Positions 56,446-64,000 of a stretch of DNA of 64,000 nt are shown here, piece after piece. A program made the position numbers and the translations under genes. The notes under the pieces were generated by a model, which saw only the letters and a list, made by a program, of their open reading frames with translations, searched no databases and was not told the DNA's origin. Origin of the DNA: Mesorhabditis belari (Eukaryota; Nematoda; Chromadorea; Rhabditida; Rhabditidae). The stretch's first letter is position 1. Every line of letters starts with the position of its first letter. The stretch covers positions 698,001 to 762,000 of the forward strand of contig CAUEEP010000742.1 in NCBI GenBank assembly GCA_958450365.1. The letters run 5' to 3'.

Positions 56446-57249
56446 ACTACTATTCAGAGAAAATACGCGATTTTCGTTTTCTTAAACAAGAATAAAACGA
56501 AGACGAACTTTTAGGCTCAAAAAAATGTGAAACTGATTTTCACTAATTTGTAACTCTTCTTGCGGCACAGAAAAAAGAAAATAGAATAAAATAGAAAGCG
56601 TATAAACATAAGAAAAACGATAGTAAACCGAAATTTTCATCATTTTCATTTTCTCATTCATCAAATTGTTTAGTTGATAACAAAAAAAAAATTTGCTCTT
56701 TTCTTTTTCTTTTTTTTTTTTGCAAATATTTGACATAAAAGTATTCTTTATTTACCCAAAATTTTCTATTGTTTTAATGAAAAAAAAATGGAAAGTCAAT
56801 GGGTAAATTGAAGAGTTTAAACGAAGAGAATGATGAAAAGAATGATGAAAAGAACCACGGCTGAAAAGTCAACAATGAAAAAGAGTAACGAATTGAAAAT
56901 GAGAACAATATTTCAAAAGAATTCCGAGAGTTTAAAATAAAATTCTTTTCATTTTGCTAAAACTACTGTAATCTTGGTTATTTTTTTTCTCTAATCTATT
57001 CATTTTTTCTATCTTTATCCTTTAAAGTTTATCGCTTTAATGCATTCTCTCTTTTCCCATTGACAAGCGACCGAGTGCTTGGCTTACCAGAGTGCACTAC
57101 TTTAAACTCAAATCTCTTGATGGTCGGCTTCTTCAATTGAAATCTTCTTAATATCATTAGATTTGTAAAGTCTTTCTCTGTCGATTTGAACAAAAACTAT
57201 TTACTTTATTGTCTCTAAGGGAAAAGTTAAAGGGAAAAGTTAAAGGGAA

Positions 57250-57480
57250 AGTGCGCGTAGTGAGCCTAAATTGCTGCCTAAATTGCTTGAAATCTCGAGA
57301 ACCGCTTATCAGAACCTATCGATGTGGGGTCGGAAAATGACGCTGACGCTGACGTAGCTGTAGCTGACGATGAGATCTAGTGGAGGATTTGAGTGTTGAA
57401 CCTCTGGGAAAACTTGGAAACTTTAAAATCGTCATCAACTCGGCTTACCGGAGTGCACTACTATTAGAGAAAATATGGTA
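57250..57480. mobile_element. MITE family G copy, left end eroded
   Basis: Right end CACTACTATTAGAGAAAATA then TGGTA. The core has an expansion of GACGCTGACGTAGCTGTAGC-like words where other copies have a single AGCTGACG. Confidence 0.8.
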
Positions 57481-57607
57481 CATCTACAATACATTGCTTC
57501 AGAATCGAATCGAAAACGAATCGAATCAAGTGATGCAAAGACTCGAGTTCGGTCGATCGATCATTTCCCACCAGATGATCATGTTCGAGATGATCGGGTA
57601 AATGATT

Positions 57608-57828
57608 GCCGTATTGTCTCTAATAGTAGTGTACCCAAAGCTTCGCCTAAATTCCTCGAAATCTCGAGAACCGCTTATCAGAACCGATCGATGTGGAATT
57701 GAAAAATGTAGCTGACGATGAGATCTTGTGGAGGATTTGAGTGTTGAGCTTCTGCAAAAGCTTGGAAACCGTAAAATAGTCACGAACTCGGCTCGCCGCG
57801 GTGCACTACTATTAGAAAGAATACGGTC
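57608..57828. mobile_element. MITE family G copy
   Basis: From GCCGTATTGTCTCTAATAGT to CTATTAGAAAGAATACGGTC. The terminal TA is mutated at both ends. Same orientation as 51731-51950. Confidence 0.82.
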
Positions 57829-58398
57829 AATTGGACAAGCCAACGCCAAGAAATTTAAGTTTAAAGTTAGATTGCCAATGACAAAAGGGATTTGCTACGT
57901 ATAAAATGTTTCACAATTGTTTAAAAATCATGAAAAATGTAAAAATTTAGTTTAATTTAAAATAAGAAATATTTCTAAAATAGTGGCTTTTTAAAAATTG
58001 CCATTTAGTTAGCTAAAAAGTTATTTTTAAACGTTGACAAGTTAAAAAACACTATGAATATAGGAAGAATGATATCGAAATCGAAAAATGAACTATAAAA
58101 AGTCTTTTTGTTCTATTTACAACACTTAATTCCTTTCTACAATCGAAAAAGTGAGGCTTTTGAGTGATCGGAGAAAGAGAAGAAAAGAGATGGGAGTATT
58201 GAAGGGAGAAATTCGATCTCCTTTCCCCCTTTCCCCCCTCTCTTTGACTCTACTTCATTCCTCTTTCATTCGAGACTCATTTCATCTTTTTCTTCTTTTA
58301 TTCAGCTTTTTAGCTCTTAATATAAGAGAATTCTTAAATAATATAAGCCAAACAATACAAAGCAAACATTCAAGCAGTTTATTTTATTTATATATATA

Positions 58399-59664
58399 TT
58401 AGGTTGGTGCAAAAGAAATTTCGGTCGATATAAAATGTTCTTATTTTTTTAATCTGAAGAGCTTATTTGATGTTCTTTTGTGCATTTGTACTCTTGGATA
58501 TTTACTTTATTTTCGCATTTTTTCAAAGTCAGAGCTTTCACTTTTTAATTAATTTTAATTGCTTTAGATCATGGTGGATCAAAAGTATGTTCTGCGCACG
58601 TGTCTTCTCTATGACTTCAAAATGGGCAAAAACGCTGCTGATTCACATCGTGATCTCTGTTCCGCCTTTCGAGAACAGGTTATCACCGAAAGATCATGCC
58701 AGCTCTGGTTTGCCCAATTCCGAGATGGTAATGAATCCCTTGAAGACGAATCGCATGGACATCGTGCCACAGCCATCGACAACAATGAATTGAAACAATT
58801 AATTGAAGCTGATCCAATGCAAACAACACGAGAACTTGCCAAACATCTCCAATTCAACAATTGTACGCCATTTGGAAATAATTGGAAAGACAAATCGTAA
58901 TGGACAATGGGTTCCACATCAATTGAGTTCTTGAGTGTTGAGAATCTGGGAGCACGCGTTCCGATCAGCCATATCTTGCTCCAGAAGTCGAAAAGAAGCC
59001 ATTTTTTTGAGAATATCTTGACGATGGATGAGAAGTGGATTCACTTTGATAATACTTCTCGAAAAAGACAATGGCTGAGCAAAGGTCAAGCGCCAATTCC
59101 AACTCCAAAGCCGGATTATCATGGGCGCAAAGTGATGTTGTCTTGCTGGTGGAATATCAATGGACTTGTTCATTTTGAATTATTAGAGCCCGGAAAAACA
59201 GTCGATTCATCTTATTTTATTCAACAACTCAAGAAGGTTGACGAAATTTTGCGTGAAAAAGGCCTAAATCCCTCAACTATCAACTTTCTCCGTGATAATG
59301 CTCCAGCTCACACGGCAAAAACCTCTTGTAAGGAACTAGAGAAGCTAGGATGGAAGGTCTTACCACATGCGCCGTATAGTCCAGACTTAGCACCCTCCGA
59401 TTTTCACCTTTTCAGATCGATGCAACATTCCCTTGAGAATTGCCAGTTTAAGAATGCAAAAGAAGTCGAAAATTGGGTGACCAACTACTTTGCATCACAG
59501 AATCAAGCGTTCTTTGAGAAGGAGATCCGCAATCTGTAGCAACGTTGGAGGGATGTCATAGATAATAATGGTGCTTATTGTTTTAAATAAATTGTTATCA
59601 AAAAAAATTTTGGATGACTTTAATGTTTGTAAAAAAACGAAATTTCATTTGCACCAACCTAGCA
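58399..59664 (+). mobile_element. Mariner transposon, full length, defective
   Basis: The ends TTAGGTTGGTGCAAAAGAAA and (other strand) CTAGGTTGGTGCAAATGAAA are typical of the mariner family. Length is about 1.27 kb, the usual size. It is inserted in a (TA)n tract next to the repeat at 59664-59780. It contains one transposase gene broken by frameshifts. Confidence 0.93.
58571..59539 (+). pseudogene. Mariner transposase with at least two frameshifts
   Basis: The N-terminal part (58571 onward) has the helix-turn-helix region (AADSHRDLCSAFREQVITER, SCQLWFAQFRDGNESLEDE). Between about 58858 and 58930 the frame changes twice; the middle frame reads HLEIIGKTNRNGQWVPHQLS. From 58907 to 59539 one frame carries the catalytic domain with a complete DD34D set: MDEKWIHFDN, LRDNAPAHTA, YSPDLAPSDFHLF. 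The element is probably immobile unless supplied with transposase in trans. Confidence 0.92.
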
Positions 59665-59777
59665 TATAGATACTTTATGTGACCTGGGATGCGCTAGATT
59701 TAAGATTAAAACATCAATTCATACACATAACACGAAAAGGGCCGATAAAAAGCAACACGATATAATATATGTAATAT

Positions 59778-60190
59778 ATGGGTCGAGCCCTTGAAAGGAA
59801 CCTCCTCGGGCACAATAGGAAGACGCAGCTCGACCAAGACCTAAGAAGTACGGATATCTCGGGACTCAGAGATCCAGTGGAAGTGTTCGAGAGAAAAAGA
59901 CTCAGATGGGCCGGTCACGTAGCCAGAAGAACAGACGACAGATTGACGATACGGATCACAGAGTGGCTACCACGAGACCAGAAGAGGCCCATCGGAAGAC
60001 CAGCAACGAGGTGGCGCACAAGAGTGGCAGCGACGATCAGAGAAAGGATCGTAGCGTGTAACCACCACCAGCACAAGCAAGTCGAAGACTTCGAACCAGG
60101 AACAACCAAGATAGGAAACACTGGATGACAATAGCAAGGGATAGAGAAGTGTGGAAGCAGGTTGTGTTCTGCGCAAATAGGAACAACTAA
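59778..60190 (+). pseudogene. 3' end of a non-LTR retrotransposon (RTE-like) polyprotein
   Basis: The frame contains KRLRWAGHVARRTDDRLTIR and RPIGRPATRWRTRVA, the signature of the region after the reverse transcriptase domain in RTE-type elements. A single frameshift near 60105-60118 separates it from WMTIARDREVWKQVVFCA and a stop. It is followed by an A/TA-rich tail (60207-60228), as at RTE 3' ends. The 5' part is absent, typical of truncated insertion. Confidence 0.85.
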
Positions 60191-61066
60191 GTGCGAAGAC
60201 AGATCAAAAAAAAATAATATATATATATGGGTAGCACAGATAATGTCAAGGGATCCACTAGAGCTTCTAGATCAAGATGATCAAGAATCTACAGATCATT
60301 TAAAGGTTTCGAGACTATTGGACTCTATTTAGAAAAAAAAATGTCAACAAATGAAGTTAAACGTTATTTTATAAGAGTAGAAAATGTTATTTGATAAAGT
60401 TAAGATAAATATTACTTAAATATTTAAGCTTTTAATAAGATTAGCATTGTTTTCCATTAAGCAAACGGTTGGCTTTAACAAAAGAACAAGCTTTTATAGC
60501 AAAAGATGAAACTTTAAAGGCTTGTGGAAAAGTTTGAAAAGACAATGTGACTGTCAATACTCAATCCTGGGTCATGCGAATGCAAAAATAAAACGATCGC
60601 TTGTGTGATGGGGAAAAAGGAGATGTTTTGTGTGTATTGACAGGGGGAAAAGGGGAAGAAAAAAAGAAAAAAAAATGGATGAATCACTTCACTTTTGTGC
60701 GGATCGGGGCCGTGATACAGAAAATTGTCCGTTTTGAAAAAAACGAGAAGAGGAACAGTCAAAAATTTGCTCAATCAAGACTCCTCAAGACTCTGTTTTT
60801 ACTTCAAATAACATCATTGACCGATCTTCAAGAATCTAGAGCTTCGAGCTTTGGTGATTCTCATTCTGAACCTTTATAAACTAAGAGATTATCTTTATTT
60901 CAATGCGTTCAAACTGGAAAATTGAATGAAATGAAATGACATAGCTGCTATAATGACATGGAAATGTCTGGGTGGCTAAATGGCATCTGATACGGGTTAT
61001 TCAAAAGAATTCAACACTGATTCCGAATCTGTTTTCCGTTTTTGATATCGAGCACTATTTTAAAAG

Positions 61067-61275
61067 GGTACTTGTCGGTTATACATTCACAGAGACTCAG
61101 CTCGGTTAAGAAAGGAGCTGGTAAATTGTGACGGCTTCAGTGAAGTTCAGTGAATGTTCAGTGAGTGCCTGAAGTGATCAGTCATTCATCAGAACGAAAA
61201 TCGATAACCGAGAAGACTCGGATGGGGGATGCTTAACCGAGATGAGTCTTTGTGGATGTACAACCGACAAATACC
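61067..61275. mobile_element. MITE family C, inverted copy of 16331-16554
   Basis: The ends GGTACTTGTCGGTTATACAT and (other strand) GGTATTTGTCGGTTGTACAT; it reads as the reverse complement of the copy at 16331. A clean target duplication is not visible. Confidence 0.85.
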
Positions 61276-61997
61276 GGCAAAAGTTATAGCTATGCAAAGC
61301 TTTGTTTTGATTTCGAAAATCACCGAGTTTAGAAGCAGATTCACCAGAGACTTCACGCAGCAGTGCTTGCCGAATGGCAGTGCTCTAGAATACAAGGCAA
61401 AGCCTTTCTGTTTGGGGTCCTCTCTCTGCTTTTTTTGGATTTTCAAAGTTAATTGTTCTCTATTTCAATTAGTGTATTCCTCTGTTGGAATGCTCCAACC
61501 GGGATCAGGATCACTAAAATCAGACAAGCAATAATAAGATTGCCTTTTGCCTACCCCAGATTGACAAGAGAGAAAGCTTGGGGGAGGATTCATCCCGGAA
61601 ATGGAAACATTTAAAACTTGCTTTATCATAACCGCTCGGAAAAAAGATCACACTCAAATCTCGATTTAACGATGTCAATTTTTGATCACTTGAAAGTTAT
61701 TTACCTTATGAATAATTTCGATTTAACGATGGAGAATCTCGATCACTTGGGAAACGTTAAAGAGTCGAGAATCGAGCTGAAAACTTAGCGGGAGAATGCG
61801 AGGACAGAAAGCAAAGAAACCTTTGAAAGTCACCGATCTGTTCACCGGTTTACAAATCTCAATCATCAGTGACTCCAGTAAATCTTTTAGTCTTTTTGAA
61901 ATTCACCTTTCGAAAATCCTGATTTCCCGAAAAGTGAGCTGAATTTGGAGATTTTTTTCAACAAAAGCGACGCGACGATCGCCAATGTGGTGTGATT

Positions 61998-62290
61998 TTT
62001 CGAAATTTTGCCATTTTGCCGAGTCCATTTTTCCGTGTCCATTTTGCCGAGTCCATTTTTCCGTGTCCATTTTGCCGAGTCCATTTTTCCGTGTCCATTT
62101 TGCCGAGTCCATTTTTCCGTGTCCATTTTTCCGTGTCCATTTTGCCGAGTCCATTTTTCCGTGTCCATTTTGCCGAGTCCATTTTTCCGTGTCCATTTTG
62201 CCGAGTCCATTTTTCCGTGTCCATTTTGCCGAGTCCATTTTGCCGAGTCCATTTTGCCGAGTCCATTTTGCCGAGTCCATTTTGCCGACT
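61998..62290. repeat. 14-bp satellite with two alternating unit types
   Basis: About 21 units of either TTTTGCCGAGTCCA (type A) or TTTTTCCGTGTCCA (type B). The order is mostly ABAB with one BB and a terminal run of A. With 14-bp periodicity and no stop codon, all three plus frames and all three minus frames stay open; none is a credible gene. Confidence 0.93.
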
Positions 62291-62794
62291 TCCCTTTGAC
62301 ACTAACCAATTGAATCGAAATCACGTTTTGAAAAATTTTAATTATTTGACTATTAAATGAAATTCAAAACTTTGATAGCCAACGAAAAGTGGAAATCGAA
62401 ATATCGTACAGAAATCGAAACTAAAGCTTGATGCTAAAAAGCGGATAGTTTCCAAGGACAAACATTCCCTTGCACACGTGTTCTCAATAATGCCCCAGAA
62501 AAAAAAAGTGATCGGACGGCTGAGGGAACGACTTGAGAAGAAAAAGATTAAAGAAACGATGATCTTTCGAATGAAACTATTCAAGAATTGCCGGAAATAG
62601 TCATTTTTTCATTTTTTTGACTTAAAAACAAAATTCTAGTACTTGAGGCTTGGAAATAAACCATTTCTGATGTATTTAAACATTTGAAAAATTCAAAAAA
62701 GGTTTTTTATAACAAAAAAAAGAAACAACAAAACAAAGACTAGAATTTATTTGGATTCATTGGAAAAATTGATCGAAAATCGAAGTTTTTCCTC

Positions 62795-63815
62795 TTTTTC
62801 TTTGATCAGAAGCTGGGTGTTCGACACTTTTTTTTGATAACGCTTCGAGAATTAAAAGAAAAGAAGAGAAATTCTTGAACTTCAAGTTTTGAGTTCACCT
62901 TTTGCAGGAAGATTTTAATTGTAAATACTGTAAATACCGTAAATACTGTAATAGTACCCCACCCCCTCGTACAGTCGCGTCGTCGTCGCAAAGGTTTTTT
63001 AGTATTTCATTTTTTTCAAAGCACCCGTACTTTCACAAAATGTGTCTTTGGTATCAAAAAATAGCTGAAATTCAGGCCTATTTTTTGATAGCTAAGCCCG
63101 CATTGTAGCATAAACCAGTGTCGAGAAAAACTCGTTCAAAGCTAGGCTACGCAACACTCCGCACCGTCATTATGCGGGTGGGGTACTATTACAGTATTTA
63201 CAGTAGGTATAAAATTTATATAAATCGAAAGAGATAACCATTAAATCAAAAGAGATCAAAGTTTCTTGTCTTTTTAAGAAAAAGTCTTGTACGGAAAAAG
63301 ACAAAAACCCAATGAGAAACTATGAGGTAATGAGAATGGAGTCATTTTTTGACTTAAAAACAACCATTGTTGATTTTTAGGGAATGTCACTGATGAAAGA
63401 CTTTCTTTGTGTGGATTTAAGAAAGGAAACAAGTTTGATTAATCAATTGCGAAAGCGATTTTGATTTTGATTAATTAATTGTGAAAAAAAAAAGAAAACT
63501 CAAAAAGCATCAATGAAAAAGTAAAATCTAATTTCGCAAATAAATAGTGAAACTTTTGGTTTAAAGAATGAATACCGTAATACCTCTAACAGTAGCGTTT
63601 AAAGAATGAATATCGTAATACCTTTTCTTTGATCAGAAGCTTGAAAGTGTTTGACACATTTTTTTTTGATAACGCTTCGAGAATTAAAAGAAAAAGAAGA
63701 GAAATTCTTGAAATTCAAGTTTTGGGTTCACCTTTTGCAGGAAGGTTTTCATTTTAAAGCAAACATCTGATTTAAATAGATAGAAATTTATATAAATCGA
63801 AAGAGATTAATCAAT
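62795..63815. repeat. Direct duplication interrupted by a MITE in one copy
   Basis: The segment from 'tttgatcagaagct' through 'cgcttcgagaattaaaag' and 'gttcaccttttgcaggaa' to 'ttatataaatcgaaagag' occurs at 62795-63235 and 63630-63810. The left copy is interrupted at 62935-63209 by MITE family B, the right copy is not. Confidence 0.82.
62935..63209. mobile_element. MITE family B copy
   Basis: TACCGTAAATACTGTAATAG to TATTACAGTATTTACAGTA. Very similar to 7419-7685, with the same inner 'ctttggtatcaaaaaata' arm and CACTCCGCACCGTCATTAT. Confidence 0.86.
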
Positions 63816-64000
63816 TGCGGGCTCTCACTTGATCATTTTTCACACAAAATCGACAATTGAATGAAAAGCGACGATAAAAACAGAAACAATTTCGTCCTAA
63901 TTAAGACAAAACTTTCACACGATGAAAGGAAAGCAGAAAAAAAGGTAAAACGCATAAAATCAAATGAATAACAGTTGCCTTATATAGTGTTCAAATTAAA

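Larger units (their letters stand above)
54686..58398. other. Intergenic region with MITEs and duplication copy 2
   Basis: After the phosphatase stop come an irregular (GAAGAGTTAAAG)n stretch (54805-54890), a fragment copied from phosphatase exon sequence (about 55120-55160, matching 53488-53530), the duplicated segment 55665-56445 and MITE copies. Only one doubtful coding exon (55425-55562) is visible. Confidence 0.65.
60191..64000. other. Repeat-bearing intergenic end of the window
   Basis: No coding exon supported. It contains the MITE at 61067-61275, the satellite at 61998-62290, a direct duplication (62795-63815) with an inserted MITE, and AT-rich unique sequence. A segment near 60255-60330 resembles 17990-18150 (words around 'tctcgaaacctttat' inverted). 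Confidence 0.65.

Noticed and set aside
58571..59539. Functional transposase gene
   Set aside because: At least two frameshifts separate the DNA-binding and catalytic parts.
61887..62360. KWTRQNG / FPCPFCRVH repeat proteins
   Set aside because: All six frames of the 14-bp satellite are open, so openness is not evidence of coding.

Overview
The window looks like nematode nuclear DNA. It is AT-rich. Genes are built from many short exons, mostly 60-240 nt, separated by introns often about 50 nt long that end in TTTCAG or TTTTAG. Some start codons sit directly behind a splice-acceptor-like sequence, as expected for trans-spliced leaders. The protein families fit: a SH2 tyrosine kinase of the Fer/Fps type that is expanded in nematodes, an ASPP/APE-1 protein, a Prp40 splicing factor, a rhodopsin-type GPCR and a membrane-anchored histidine acid phosphatase. 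I cannot name the species.

Five protein-coding genes are supported. On the minus strand: prp-40 (start at 3829, running off the left edge), a seven-transmembrane receptor (12323 to 5076), a SH2 plus tyrosine kinase gene (27812 to 24532) and an ape-1/ASPP gene (35667 to 29319). On the plus strand: a histidine acid phosphatase (50616 to 54685). I rebuilt exon by exon models from splice sites and reading phase. Kinase (18 exons, 605 aa), ASPP (22 exons, 699 aa) and phosphatase (12 exons, 419 aa) close in frame from ATG to stop. prp-40 is in phase throughout its visible part. The receptor has two junctions I could not reconcile.

The rest (about 12-24.5 kb, 35.7-50.6 kb, 54.7-64 kb) is gene-poor and rich in repeats. 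It holds foldback/MITE elements of several families, many with clear 8-bp target duplications (hAT-like) and others flanked by TA (Tc1/mariner-like). It also holds nested insertions three deep inside a receptor intron, a mariner copy with a broken transposase, a 3' fragment of a non-LTR retrotransposon, an 11-kb-apart segmental duplication, and about ten minisatellites. Satellites and MITEs have entered the introns of most of the genes and in places make up nearly the whole intron.

The most interesting observations are: a SH2 domain interrupted by 125 residues encoded on two phase-0 exons, so that skipping both restores a compact SH2; a HCD in place of HRD in the same kinase; introns that are almost wholly one MITE; a splice acceptor lying inside a satellite; a candidate internal promoter/first exon in ape-1; a minisatellite grown from a MITE end; and a 1.3-kb homopolymer-rich block that may be an assembly artefact. 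The five genes do not form an evident pathway or operon.
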